Source: CAVPWP01 sp963709395
GTDB lineage: Bacteria > Pseudomonadota > Alphaproteobacteria > Rhodobacterales > Rhodobacteraceae
Reading direction: 5' to 3'
Assembly: GCA_963709395.1 (NCBI GenBank)
Contig: CAVPWP010000014.1
Coordinates: 62,001 to 126,000 of the forward strand
Length of the DNA: 64,000 bases
In this document: positions 55,097 through 64,000 of the stretch, one piece after another
Layout of the letters: each line of letters begins with the position of its first letter
Position numbering within the stretch: the stretch's first letter is position 1
The notes under the pieces: model-generated
What the model was told of the DNA's origin: nothing
The model's input: the letters and a program-made list of their open reading frames with translations, nothing else
Databases searched by the model: none
Position numbers and translations under genes: made by a program

Positions 55097-55383
55097 CCGA
55101 GATCGTTGCCGGTGTGCTGATCCTGATCGGGGCTGCGTTCACCCTGATCGCGTCGGTGGGGGTGATCCGCCTGCCAGATGTGCTGACGCGGATGCACGCG
55201 TCGACCAAGGCCGGGACGCTTGGCGCCTCGCTGATCCTGGCCGCGACAGCGGTTGTCTTTGCGGACGTCTCGACTGTTGCGAAATGCGTGGTTGCGGTGC
55301 TGTTCCTGCTGCTGACGGCACCCCTTGCCGCCCACATGATCGGTCGCGCCAGTCTGGACCGGGAAGATCATCCGCGCCTTTGA
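55093..55383 (+). CDS. mrpG: Mrp antiporter subunit G (operon 1)
   Basis: A 96-residue three-span protein with the MrpG signature SVGVIRLPDVLTRMHASTKA (about residues 22-41) and GTLGASLILAATAVVF. It is the last gene of operon 1. Only 27 bases separate it from the end of the opposing operon 2, and no terminator hairpin is seen there. Confidence 0.9.
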   Translation: MTEIVAGVLILIGAAFTLIASVGVIRLPDVLTRMHASTKAGTLGASLILAATAVVFADVSTVAKCVVAVLFLLLTAPLAAHMIGRASLDREDHPRL

Positions 55384-55410
55384 GGGCGGGGTGGCGCGTC
55401 TGGCGGTTTC

Positions 55411-55776
55411 CTAATTCTGTTCGGGCGGATCCTCGTATATCGCCCAACCGTAGTCACCTTCGGACTCGGGCAGTTCGGATGCGGGAACACGGCAGGCCAG
55501 ATAGCTCTTCGCAATGAAGTTCGCCGTGACAGGTGCGGTGATGAACAGGAAAAGCGTGATCAGCAGTTCGTGAAACGACAGCTTGTCCTCGAAGAAGGCG
55601 AAATGGAGCATCGAGGCGATCAGGACGCCGCCGACCCCCAGTGTGGTCGCCTTCGTCGGCGCGTGCAGCCGCTGCATCGTCGTGCGCAGCTTGATCAGCC
55701 CGTAGGAGCCGACAAAGCCGAAGATGCCGCTGATGACAAGGAAGGCGGCGATGACGATCTCGATGACCAGGTCCAT
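55411..55776 (-). CDS. mrpG: Mrp antiporter subunit G (operon 2)
   Basis: A 121-residue MrpG/PhaG. SYGLIKLRTTMQRLHAPTKA is the signature (about residues 24-43), followed by TTLGVGGVLIASMLHF and FITAPVTANFIAKSYL. A polar tail ends EDPPEQN. It is clearly different from the MrpG of operon 1. It is the last gene of the minus-strand operon. Confidence 0.9.
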   Translation of the reverse strand: MDLVIEIVIAAFLVISGIFGFVGSYGLIKLRTTMQRLHAPTKATTLGVGGVLIASMLHFAFFEDKLSFHELLITLFLFITAPVTANFIAKSYLACRVPASELPESEGDYGWAIYEDPPEQN

Positions 55777-55784
55777 GGCTTACC

Positions 55785-56054
55785 TCACTCGATGATGTCG
55801 CCGCGCAGTACGAAGCGGCAATAGGCCACGGTCGAGACAAAGCCGACCATCGCGATCAGCATCGCCGCCTCGAAGTAGATCGCCGTGCCGCGCCAGAGGC
55901 CGTAAAGGACCAGCAGCGCGATCACGTTGATCACCATCGTGTCGAGCGCGAGGATCCGGTCGGCACTGTCCGGACCGCGCGCGATGCGCCAGAGGTCCAG
56001 GATCAGCGCCAGGCTGTAGCATCCGAACGCGAAGATCAGGGCAGCCTCGATCAT
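55785..56054 (-). CDS. mrpF: Mrp antiporter subunit F (operon 2)
   Basis: An 89-residue three-span MrpF/PhaF with DLWRIARGPDSADRILALDT (about residues 20-39) and AAMLIAMVGFVSTVAYC. Start set at the ATG at 56054, which overlaps the mrpE stop by four bases, with GGAGATTTTTCC just upstream. Confidence 0.88.
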   Translation of the reverse strand: MIEAALIFAFGCYSLALILDLWRIARGPDSADRILALDTMVINVIALLVLYGLWRGTAIYFEAAMLIAMVGFVSTVAYCRFVLRGDIIE

Positions 56055-56542
56055 GGAAAAATCTCCTTCAGTCGCCGTTCGTATCGGGTCTTGATGTCGT
56101 CCCGCATCGCGGCGGCATCGTCGGTGTGCAGGGCGTGAACCAGAAGCGACCTGCCGTCGGCCGACAGCATGGCGGACACCGTCCCGGGGGTCATCGTGAT
56201 CGTACCCGCAAGGACGGTGATCGCCTCGGGCGAGGTCAGTTCGAGGGGGATGACGATCCATGCCGACCGGATATCCCGTTCGGGCTTGAACAGGATGATC
56301 ATCGCCACCTGCACGTTGGCGACAACGATGTCCCACATCACCAGCAGGAAGTATTCCACGGCCTTGAGCGGCTTTGCCACCCTGGGCCGGTTTGGCCAGT
56401 AGGGGGCGGTGAGCATCGGGATGACGAGGCCGAGAAAGCCCCCGAGCAGCAGGTTCCCAAGGCTCACCGTGTTGACGAGGGCCAGCCAGACCAGTGTGAG
56501 GGTCAGGCTGAGCAGCGGATGGGGGATCAGGCGCTCGAGCAT
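56051..56542 (-). CDS. mrpE: Mrp antiporter subunit E (operon 2)
   Basis: A 163-residue MrpE/PhaE. The membrane part LLSLTLTLVWLALVNTVSLG is followed by the conserved MWDIVVANVQVAMIILFKPE and TMTPGTVSAMLSADGRSLLV. It follows mrpD with three bases between and overlaps mrpF. Confidence 0.9.
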   Translation of the reverse strand: MLERLIPHPLLSLTLTLVWLALVNTVSLGNLLLGGFLGLVIPMLTAPYWPNRPRVAKPLKAVEYFLLVMWDIVVANVQVAMIILFKPERDIRSAWIVIPLELTSPEAITVLAGTITMTPGTVSAMLSADGRSLLVHALHTDDAAAMRDDIKTRYERRLKEIFP

Positions 56543-56545
56543 GGG

Positions 56546-58084
56546 TCAGAAATCCTCTGCCGGTCCAAGCACGGCGTCAACATATCCCCCCCGATCGAAG
56601 ATCTGGTTCGCGGTGTCTTCAAGATAGCCCGCAAGCGGGCCCGCGAAAACCGCGATCGCCGCCAGCATCGCAAGGGCGATCATCGTCGGTGCGACTTCGA
56701 CCGGGCGGGCGCCGGCGGCGGGTGGCGGTGCCTGTTCGGTTGCCTGTGGAACGGGGGCCACCATCGAGGTGGACTTCCAGAACAGTACGCTGCCCGCCCG
56801 CGCGAAGCCGACGATGGTCAGAAGCGACCCAACCAGGATCGCGCTCCAGCCCCAGGCCATCGCGTCGGGGGTGCGCAACGCGTCGAGCACAAGAAGCTTG
56901 CCCAGGAATCCGCTGAGCGGGGGCATTCCGGCCATGCCGATCGCGCCCGCGAAGAACAGCGCCGCGAAGAGACCGTTCTGTACCGTCTGTGGCTGGGCGG
57001 TCAGCAGATCGCCATCACGCCGAGACACCACCAGATCGGCGATCAGGAACAGCGCGGCAGCCGCGAAGGTCGAGTGGACAAGATAGTACAGCGCCGCGGT
57101 CGTCGCCTGCGGCGAGAAGACCGCGACCGAGGCCAGAAGGGTCCCCATCGACCCCATCACCGAGAACGCGATGAGCGGCATCAGCCGACGGGCCCCCAGC
57201 ACGCCGAAAGCGCCGAAGGCGATGGTGACGATGGCGGCCGGGAACAGCCATGAGGCGATCATTCCATCGGTCGCCGCGATCCCGGGGCCGAACACCACCG
57301 CATGGATCCTCAAGATGGCATAGGCACCGACCTTCGTCATGATCGCGAACAGCGCCGCGACCGGCGCGGGCGCGTTGGCATATGTGGCGGGTAGCCAGAA
57401 CTGGACCGGAAAGAGCGCGGCCTTCACCGCGAACACGATCATCAGAAGCATTGCCGCCACCCGCACAAGGGCAGCCTCGTCCGGCGGGATCTCCTGCAGA
57501 CGGACGGCGAGGTCCGCGATGTTCAGCGTGCCCGTCGTGGCATAGAGCGTTCCAAGCGCGAAGAGAAACAGGGTCGATCCGGCAAGGTTCATGACAACGT
57601 ATTGCAGGCCCGCGCGCATCCGGTCGCGCCCGCCGCCGTGGATCATCAGGCCGTAGGACGCAATCAGCAGAACCTCGAAGAAGACGAAGAGGTTGAAGAT
57701 GTCGCCGGTCAGGAACGCACCGCAGATCCCCATGAGCTGGAACTGGAAGAGGGCATGAAAATGGCGGCCGCGCGCATCCCAGCCGGTTGCGACGGCGTGC
57801 AGAAGGACGATCAGGGCAAGGACCGACGTAAGCAGCACCATCAGCGCCGACAGCCGGTCGAGCACAAGGACGATGCCGAAGGGGGCGGGCCAGTCACCCA
57901 GACGGTAGACATGCGTCTCGCCCGCCGCCGCCAGCACGGTCAGACCGAGGGCGATGGCGACCAGGGCGACGGTTCCCGCGATCGATGCCGTCCGCGCCAG
58001 CGATATGTCGTGACGCATCACGAAGGCGATCAGCGGCGCAAGCAGGGCCGGAAGGACGACCGGGGCGATGATCCAGTGGTTCAC
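56546..58084 (-). CDS. mrpD: Mrp antiporter subunit D (operon 2)
   Basis: A 512-residue NuoN/NuoM-like subunit. NLFVFFEVLLIASYGLMIHG (about residues 127-146), FAVKAALFPVQFWLPATYAN and PPLSGFLGKLLVLDALRTP are conserved. Its start overlaps the mrpC stop by four bases. Confidence 0.92.
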   Translation of the reverse strand: MNHWIIAPVVLPALLAPLIAFVMRHDISLARTASIAGTVALVAIALGLTVLAAAGETHVYRLGDWPAPFGIVLVLDRLSALMVLLTSVLALIVLLHAVATGWDARGRHFHALFQFQLMGICGAFLTGDIFNLFVFFEVLLIASYGLMIHGGGRDRMRAGLQYVVMNLAGSTLFLFALGTLYATTGTLNIADLAVRLQEIPPDEAALVRVAAMLLMIVFAVKAALFPVQFWLPATYANAPAPVAALFAIMTKVGAYAILRIHAVVFGPGIAATDGMIASWLFPAAIVTIAFGAFGVLGARRLMPLIAFSVMGSMGTLLASVAVFSPQATTAALYYLVHSTFAAAALFLIADLVVSRRDGDLLTAQPQTVQNGLFAALFFAGAIGMAGMPPLSGFLGKLLVLDALRTPDAMAWGWSAILVGSLLTIVGFARAGSVLFWKSTSMVAPVPQATEQAPPPAAGARPVEVAPTMIALAMLAAIAVFAGPLAGYLEDTANQIFDRGGYVDAVLGPAEDF

Positions 58085-58443
58085 CGTCCGGCGCCCTCTG
58101 CATCATCGGAGTCGTCGGCGCGGTTTATGTCGATGCGGTCCGTTCCGGCCTCGAGGTAGGCCCCCAGTCCGACCATCACCAGGACCGCCGTCATGCCGAA
58201 GGAAATGACGATGGCGGTGAGGACCAGAGCCTGCGGCAGCGGGTCTGTGTAGGTCGCGTCGCCGTATTTCGACAGGATGGGCGATGCGTCGACGGTAAGG
58301 CGACCGCTTGCGAAGAGAAAGACGTTCACGGCATAGGACAGAAGGGCCATACCCAGGATCACGGGGAAGGTCCTGAGGCGAAGGATGAGATACACCCCCC
58401 CGGCGGTGAGGATGCCGACGGAACTGGCGACAAGCATCTCCAT
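58081..58443 (-). CDS. mrpC: Mrp antiporter subunit C (operon 2)
   Basis: A 120-residue three-span NuoK-like protein: VGILTAGGVYLILRLRTFPV, LGMALLSYAVNVFLFASGRL, then DPLPQALVLTAIVISFGMTA, as in PhaC/MrpC. The frame is intact here, unlike in operon 1. The start at 58443 is one base after the mrpAB stop; a second ATG two codons on is possible. Confidence 0.9.
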   Translation of the reverse strand: MEMLVASSVGILTAGGVYLILRLRTFPVILGMALLSYAVNVFLFASGRLTVDASPILSKYGDATYTDPLPQALVLTAIVISFGMTAVLVMVGLGAYLEAGTDRIDINRADDSDDAEGAGR

Positions 58444-58444
58444 C

Positions 58445-61315
58445 TCAGCCCTCCTTTCCGCGCTCTTCCGCCGGAACCGACGGGTCGTAGTCCATCGGTC
58501 CGACGTTGACGCTTTCGCCCGCATAGCGCGCGATCCGCGAGAGGCTGTAGAGCATCAGCATCACCGCCCCCAGCACCGTCAGGAACACGCCGAGATCGAA
58601 CAGCATCGCCGTCGCAAGCTCGAACTCCTCGATCGGGGGCAGGTGCACATAGGTGTAGGCGCTGGTCAGGAACGGTTGCCCGGCCAGCCACGCCCCCGCG
58701 CCCGTCAGTCCGGCGATCACCACGCCCCAGCCGATCATCGTGTGGTATTCGATCCGCTTGCGGGCCTGCGTCCAGGCAAAGCCCGAGGCCATGTACTGCA
58801 TCAGAAGCGCGATCGAGATCACGAGGCCCGCGACGAAGCCGCCACCGGGCTGGTTGTGGCCGCGCAGGAAGATGTAGATCCCGACCATCACGGCGATCGG
58901 CATGAGAACGCGGGTGGCCACGACCATCATCAGGGGGTGCCGGTCGCGCGACCGGTCCGAGGAATAGTCCGCTTCGCGCAGACGGCGCGCGGCAGGTCCG
59001 CTCAGCAGCGCCTCCATCAGCGCGAAGATCGTCAGCCCGGCGATCCCCAGCACGATGATCTCGCCGTAGGTATCATAGCCCCGGAAATCCACGAGGATGA
59101 CGTTGACCACGTTCGTGCCACCGCCGCCTTCGTAGGAATTGGCGATGTGGAAATCGGAGATCGTGCTGACATCGCGCAGCAAGAACGCATAGGCCAGGGC
59201 CGCGACCCCGCCGCCCGCCGAGAGCGCGATCACCGCATCGCGGATGCGCCGGCCGACCGGGCTTTCCTTCGGGGTCTCCTTGGGCAGGAAATGCAGCGCG
59301 AGAAGCAGCAACATGATCGTCACGGTTTCGACGGAGATCTGCGTCAGCGCGAGGTCGGGCGCCGAGAGATAGACGAACCCGGCGGAAATCATCAGCCCGA
59401 TGATCCCGATCAGGACCAGCGCCTCGAACCGGTGCCGGTGGAGCGACACGACCGACAGGGTCGCGACCACCAGCAGGACCCATCCCGTCGCCATCGTCAC
59501 CGGCACCGGGAGTGGGGCGCGCGTGGCCGCCGGCATTCCGCCTCCAAGCCAGGCAAGCGCGCCGAGCACGACCGACGTGACCACGAAGATCGCCAGATAC
59601 CGGCTGATCGCGCCATTGTGCGTCGTTTCGCTGATCCACCGCGACAGCGCCACGGCACGGTCGACGAAGGCATCGAAAATGACCTTCGCCTCGGGGCGCG
59701 GCAGGGCGATCCAGATCCGGTCGAGGGGGCGGTGCACCGAGAGCACGATCAGACCACCGACCACCGCGATGATCGACATGTAGAGCGCAGGCGTGAAGCC
59801 GTGCCAGATCTTCAGGGTGTAGTAGGGCAAGGCGGCGTCGCCGATCACAGCGCCGCTCGCGACCGCGACCAGGGGGCCGACGATGAGGGCCGGCAGCAAT
59901 CCGATTGCGACAACCATCACCGCGAGAAGCGCGGGCGCTGCCCACATGCCGAAAGGCGGATCGTGGGGCTTTGACGGGTAGTCGTCGCGCACCGGTCCAA
60001 GGAAGACATGGCTGATGAACCGGAACGAATAGGCGGCCGACAGCAACGAGCCGAGCGTCGCGAGCACCGGCACGGCCCAGTGGCTGCCCGCCCAGACGGT
60101 GTGCGCGGCTTCCTCGAGCATCATCTCCTTCGACAGGAAGCCGTTGAAGAAGACCACCCCCGCCATCGACAAGGCCGCGATGGTTCCGATCACGAAGGTC
60201 ACGGGCATGAGATGCCGCAATCCGCCAAGCCGCTTGATGTCGCGGGTGTTCGTCTCGTGGTCGACGATGCCGGCGGTCATGAAGAGCGCGGCCTTGAACG
60301 TCAGGTGATTGATGATGTGGAAGACCGCGACCACCGCCGCGATTTCGGTGCCGAAGCCCAGAAGCATCGTCAGCAGACCGAGGTGACTGACCGTCGAAAA
60401 CGCAAGCAGCGCCTTGAGGTCGTCCTTGAAGAGGGCGATGGCGGCGCCGAGAACCATGGTCACGAGCCCTGTGGTCGCGACGATGTAGAACCACGCGTCG
60501 GTTCCCGACAGCACCGGCCACATCCGCGCCATGAGGAAGATCCCGGCCTTCACCATCGTTGCCGAATGGAGATAGGCGGACACCGGGGTCGGCGCCGCCA
60601 TCGCATGCGGCAGCCAGAAGTGGAACGGGAACTGCGCCGATTTGGTGAAGGCGCCAAGCAGGATCAGGATCAGCGCGGGAAGATACCAGTCGGATGCGCG
60701 GATCGCGTCGCCCTGGGTCAGGATATCGGTCAGGTTGTAGCTGCCCGCGATGTTGCCGAGGATCAGCATGCCCCCGATCAGCGCAAGTCCCCCGGCGCCG
60801 GTCACGGCAAGCGCCATGCGCGCGCCCTGCCGCCCCTCGGGCAGATGCTTCCAGTAGCCGATCAGAAGGAAGGACGACAGGCTCGTCAGCTCCCAGAAAA
60901 CCAGCAGAAGCAGGATGTTGTCGGACAGGACGATGCCCAGCATCGCCCCCTGGAACAGCAGCAGATAGGTATAGAACTGGCCCATCGGGTCGTCGCCCGA
61001 CAGGTAGAACCGCGCATAAAGCGTGATAAGCAGTCCTGTCCCCAGGATCATGCCCGCAAAGAGAAGCCCCAGGCCGTCGAGAAAGAATGACACCGACAGC
61101 CCAAGCTGCGGCAGCCAGTCGAATTCGACCTGGATGACCTCTCCGCGCATCACCGACGGGGCGAGGACAAGAAGCATGACCAGGGCCAGCGCGGTCGGGG
61201 CGGCGGTGAAGCTTGCGCAGGCTGTCCTGCCGGCCCGGATCATGACGCCGGGCACGAGCGCGCCGAGAAATGGCAGGAGCGCGATCACAACGAGAAGGGT
61301 GCCCCCATCGGCCAT
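58445..61315 (-). CDS. mrpAB: Fused Mrp subunit A+B (PhaAB type, operon 2)
   Basis: A 956-residue protein joining MrpA and MrpB in one chain, the PhaAB arrangement described in Sinorhizobium. The NuoL-like part has FWELTSLSSFLLIGYWKHLP (about residues 138-157), FHFWLPHAMAAPTPVSAYLH and HSATMVKAGIFLMARMWP. An internal MrpA extension (SAPDLALTQISVETVTIMLL) is followed, after VVNVILVDFRGYDTYGEIIV, by the MrpB block FLRGHNQPGGGFVAGLVIS near residue 815. It begins operon 2 and faces 395 bases of DNA without a gene. Confidence 0.92.
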   Translation of the reverse strand: MADGGTLLVVIALLPFLGALVPGVMIRAGRTACASFTAAPTALALVMLLVLAPSVMRGEVIQVEFDWLPQLGLSVSFFLDGLGLLFAGMILGTGLLITLYARFYLSGDDPMGQFYTYLLLFQGAMLGIVLSDNILLLLVFWELTSLSSFLLIGYWKHLPEGRQGARMALAVTGAGGLALIGGMLILGNIAGSYNLTDILTQGDAIRASDWYLPALILILLGAFTKSAQFPFHFWLPHAMAAPTPVSAYLHSATMVKAGIFLMARMWPVLSGTDAWFYIVATTGLVTMVLGAAIALFKDDLKALLAFSTVSHLGLLTMLLGFGTEIAAVVAVFHIINHLTFKAALFMTAGIVDHETNTRDIKRLGGLRHLMPVTFVIGTIAALSMAGVVFFNGFLSKEMMLEEAAHTVWAGSHWAVPVLATLGSLLSAAYSFRFISHVFLGPVRDDYPSKPHDPPFGMWAAPALLAVMVVAIGLLPALIVGPLVAVASGAVIGDAALPYYTLKIWHGFTPALYMSIIAVVGGLIVLSVHRPLDRIWIALPRPEAKVIFDAFVDRAVALSRWISETTHNGAISRYLAIFVVTSVVLGALAWLGGGMPAATRAPLPVPVTMATGWVLLVVATLSVVSLHRHRFEALVLIGIIGLMISAGFVYLSAPDLALTQISVETVTIMLLLLALHFLPKETPKESPVGRRIRDAVIALSAGGGVAALAYAFLLRDVSTISDFHIANSYEGGGGTNVVNVILVDFRGYDTYGEIIVLGIAGLTIFALMEALLSGPAARRLREADYSSDRSRDRHPLMMVVATRVLMPIAVMVGIYIFLRGHNQPGGGFVAGLVISIALLMQYMASGFAWTQARKRIEYHTMIGWGVVIAGLTGAGAWLAGQPFLTSAYTYVHLPPIEEFELATAMLFDLGVFLTVLGAVMLMLYSLSRIARYAGESVNVGPMDYDPSVPAEERGKEG

Positions 61316-61710
61316 CTGTCCGTCCCATGACGCTTGTCGATAGCTGCATTCGATAACGAGGCGAGGACGGAATGTAAAATGCCGGTTTGAGGCTGTGCCG
61401 TTTGGCAGCCCCCCGTTTCCCCAGGCAGCCTGACGCTGCGCGAAAGCGGCCCCCGATGTCGCGGCAAGCCGTCAGGTTCGGACGGCCGCGAGCCGCTCTC
61501 ATTCAGGTTTTCGGGGGTACGCGTGGCGGCTGTGCGACCGAACCGGCGCCGGCACAGGGCGTCAGAGGCAGCGATGGGTTGAGCTCGACCTCTGCATGAC
61601 TGACGCAGCCGCCTCGGTTTGTCGTCGCAACTATCCCAATGTGCAGCGAGTGGCGCGCGTATCGCCTTGAATGCCGCTCCTTCTGCGATCGCAGGGCACC
61701 CGCATCGCCA
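61316..61710. other. Intergenic, upstream of operon 2
   Basis: No convincing gene. The promoter of the mrpAB operon should lie near 61316-61380 on the minus strand. No clear -35/-10 pair, tRNA or terminator was recognised. Confidence 0.4.
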
Positions 61711-63297
61711 TTATTCCACCGTAATCATGTATTGCTGCCCGATCCGCGTGGGCCGCGCGCGACCACCCCAGTCGCGCAGGGCGTCCAGCACCGCCTCGCG
61801 GACATGCATGCGGCCTTTGCGCTTCCAGAAGAAATCGTCTCCGGCGATAGTGCCGCCCTTTCGCACCTTCTGGCGCGCGAGTTCGAGGTCCTGCCGCACG
61901 AAGTCGTAAAGATGATTGCCGTCGATGTAGACCCAGTCGAAGTAGCCATCGGGATACCCGGCCAGCACCTCGTTCGAGAATCCCTGCCGGATCCTGACGT
62001 TGGACAGCCCTCCGTAGCGCGCTTCGACATTGGAGCGCATCCCGGCCATGAACTCGGCTTCCTTGTGTCTGGCATGGGTCCACTCGCCACTGTCCCGCGC
62101 GGCCAGGAGATCCCAGGGGTCGATCAGGACCAGTTCAGCTGGGCGCGTGACCTCCAGGATCGAGGCCGAAAAGCCCCCGTCCCAGACACCGATCTCGGCG
62201 CAGCGACCGCCGACCGGCATCCGGGCCAGCATGCGAAGACGGTTCTGGTGCCGCTTGGGCGCTTGCAGGACGACGTCGTCTGCGGAGGTGTCCGAACCCG
62301 ATGAAACGCTGGCGGTCAATTCGGGCGCAAGGGATTCATCCGCTTGGCCGACCAAAGCGTCACGCAGGGCCGCATATTCAGGTTGCGCCTGCAGAGTTGC
62401 AACTTTGCGGCGGTGCCATTCGATCATGCCCTGCTCAAGGTGGGCGACGATCGGATCCTCGCGCAGCCGGGAAACTTCCGCCTCGAGCTCGGACAGGTGG
62501 CGCAGGATGGTCCGATCTTCCACCCCGCCTTGATTCCAGCGTTGCCAGTAGTCGAGTCCCATGTCTCGGTTGACATGGTTCACCCGCCCCCGGTCACGCT
62601 TGACGAGGAAGGCATCGACGGACCGCACGGCATAGTGGTTCACCTGGGCCGGACCGTATCCTGTTTCCGGCGCGGGACGTCTCGGGTCGCCATCCGGGTC
62701 GGCTTCGAGGGCCGCGCTGGCCCAGATCGGCGCGGCGTCGTCGTGGTAGACCGGCGCATGCGTGCCAAGGCGCAAGATGCGATCGCCGCCCCGGAACAGC
62801 GTCTTGACGAACCGTCCGACTTTGATCTCGGGGTCTCGCTCCGGTTCCGCGTCGGTGAAGGTCGCAACGGTCAGGCCGCGTGGCAGGTCGGTTTCTCCTC
62901 CACTCGAGAACATCCGCCAGGCCACCGGGATGGCATCGGCCTCCGGAAAACGGCCGATCAGGTCCGACAGACGCCCGCCGCCCTCGTGGATGTTCAGGAA
63001 CTCATCGATATCACAGACGAAGACCCAGTGCGCCTCACGGTAGAGTGGGTGCGACATCACAGATTTCAGTGCCGCTTTCTGCGGCCCGCGCTTCGGTGTA
63101 TTGTTTCTTACATGCACGAGCTCGCCAAGTGCATGAAGACGGTCGAGCATCAACTCGGTGCCGTCTTCGCAATCATTCGAATAGACGAGGATATCCGAAA
63201 AACCCACGACACGCTGCCACGCCACCCATTCGAGGATGTAGGGGCCCTCGTTCTTCATCATCGAAATCACGAGAAAGCGTTCCCGAGGTTCTGTCAT
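61711..63297 (-). CDS. Glycosyltransferase-methyltransferase fusion protein
   Basis: A 528-residue cytosolic fusion. Residues 1-280 are a GT92/Glyco_tranf_2_4-type glycosyltransferase: FLVISMMKNEGPYILEWVAW, LVYSNDCEDGTELMLDRLHA, and the metal/sugar-nucleotide motif VFVCDIDEFL near residue 95. A helical linker follows. Residues 350-528 are a Methyltransf_24-type SAM methyltransferase: RCAEIGVWDGGFSASILEV, ELVLIDPWDLL, WVYIDGNHLYDFVRQDLELA. The ATG at 63297 with AGAAGGGG upstream was chosen. It probably builds and methylates a surface glycan; the substrate is unknown. Confidence 0.82.
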   Translation of the reverse strand: MTEPRERFLVISMMKNEGPYILEWVAWQRVVGFSDILVYSNDCEDGTELMLDRLHALGELVHVRNNTPKRGPQKAALKSVMSHPLYREAHWVFVCDIDEFLNIHEGGGRLSDLIGRFPEADAIPVAWRMFSSGGETDLPRGLTVATFTDAEPERDPEIKVGRFVKTLFRGGDRILRLGTHAPVYHDDAAPIWASAALEADPDGDPRRPAPETGYGPAQVNHYAVRSVDAFLVKRDRGRVNHVNRDMGLDYWQRWNQGGVEDRTILRHLSELEAEVSRLREDPIVAHLEQGMIEWHRRKVATLQAQPEYAALRDALVGQADESLAPELTASVSSGSDTSADDVVLQAPKRHQNRLRMLARMPVGGRCAEIGVWDGGFSASILEVTRPAELVLIDPWDLLAARDSGEWTHARHKEAEFMAGMRSNVEARYGGLSNVRIRQGFSNEVLAGYPDGYFDWVYIDGNHLYDFVRQDLELARQKVRKGGTIAGDDFFWKRKGRMHVREAVLDALRDWGGRARPTRIGQQYMITVE

Positions 63298-64000
63298 CTT
63301 CTCTGGCCCCTTCTCCAATCACCATCGTTCGTGCCGGCCTGTCGCACCGCCACAGGCCCGCGCGTCTGGTCTCAAGGCGTGCCAGAAATCGGTCGAGCTC
63401 GGCAAGCATCTTGAAAGACAGCCGAGTTCCAAGCCGACTTTCACAATCGTTCGGTCTTGAGCAGCAGTTCGCTCGCGACGACGGAGGTCTTCGTCCAGTC
63501 CGGGGGGTCAACGCACCGAGCATGATCTGGTGATCTGGGAACTACCTTCTGCCCCGAAGCTTTTGACCGTCAGTACGCTGCGCCACGTCCTTGGCGCCCT
63601 TGATCTGGTGCGCTCATAGCCGGGCGGGGCAGCGATGGCCCGTGACTCGACAGGGCGCATGATCCTCCGCTCGGAGGAAGCGATCTCGAACCAATGGTCG
63701 TGACGCGCCCCCCAGGGCCGCGCCGGCTCCCGGGAGGCTTAGCGTCCACTTCGTCGATGGCAGCGCAACCTTTCTCAATCTGCGAAGAACCGGCGACATC
63801 CCGCGCGGTCAGTCCTTGGCCAAGGACAGGCTCTCAGGTCACGGCAAGCAAATTGCCTCAGCAGGCACGACGACCACGATCGAACTGTGGTCGCAGCTCT
63901 GAGAGGATTCACTAAATCAATCTCCCAGACGCAACATACAACCTATGAGGGAAATTGGGTTCGTTTCGGTAAGTGGCAATTCGGCGTCACGCTGTGCAGG
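63298..64000. other. Right end without confident gene
   Basis: Several short fragments have natural codon use but no start, for example a minus-strand frame with DPPDWTKTSVVASELLLKTE ending near 63440 and a plus-strand frame with LSVHFVDGSATFLNLRRTGD ending at the TGA at 63900-63902. They may be gene remnants or a recombination junction. No inverted repeats, transposase or tRNA were recognised. Confidence 0.35.

Overview
The window looks like a chromosome segment of a high-GC alphaproteobacterium of the Rhodobacterales (Roseobacter/Paracoccus-type). The pointers are an F1-only ATP synthase operon (atpHAGDC), a CIRCE-controlled groESL, a perfect CtrA-type box, a SoeABC-like molybdoenzyme, and densely packed small operons with 1- or 4-base start/stop overlaps. 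No tRNA, rRNA, CRISPR array or intact mobile element was seen.

Layout. (1) 1-3994 is accessory, partly decayed DNA: an unknown truncated gene at the left edge, two unknown small genes, a TnsA-like nuclease relative, the tail of an IS5-type transposase and a broken copy of a small gene with its leader. (2) 3995-11671 is an unusual module: three secreted DUF1254/DUF1214 paralogues, a putative outer-membrane channel and two AraC-type regulators transcribed divergently. (3) 11972-25522 is core genome: rpsD, hisC-tyrC, an extensin-like lipoprotein, DUF2125, a ChaC-like cyclotransferase, a MotA/TolQ plus OmpA/MotB-like motor pair, a YqjD/YqjE-like pair, clpA, gloB and a methyltransferase. (4) 25796-34012 holds atpHAGDC with a strong terminator, then a PepSY protein, a cytochrome b561, a membrane-anchored LuxR-type regulator, prs and a chromene-carboxylate isomerase. 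(5) 34045-43638 holds ltaE, a YcgN-like protein, ribF, a MaoC dehydratase, a HAD phosphatase, ppaC, groESL, an EamA permease and a bactofilin-like membrane protein. (6) 43643-49508 holds soeABC, a divergent stand-alone Lrp ligand-binding domain, and an OxyR-like regulator without any cysteine. (7) 49752-61315 holds two complete Mrp cation/proton antiporter operons facing each other tail to tail, one with seven separate genes and one with a fused A+B subunit. (8) 61711-63297 encodes a glycosyltransferase-methyltransferase fusion; the right end has no confident gene.

Six otherwise intact conserved genes (hisC, the OmpA/MotB-like gene, ppaC, soeC, soeA and one mrpC) are broken by eight single-base indels in all. 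Because unrelated core genes are affected and restoring one base each time gives the expected family length, sequencing or consensus error is more likely than gene death. These frames should be checked before any biological reading. Themes of the window are ion and redox energetics (ATP synthase, two Mrp complexes, sulfite oxidation, b561) and envelope functions (DUF1254 module, motor pair, lipoprotein).
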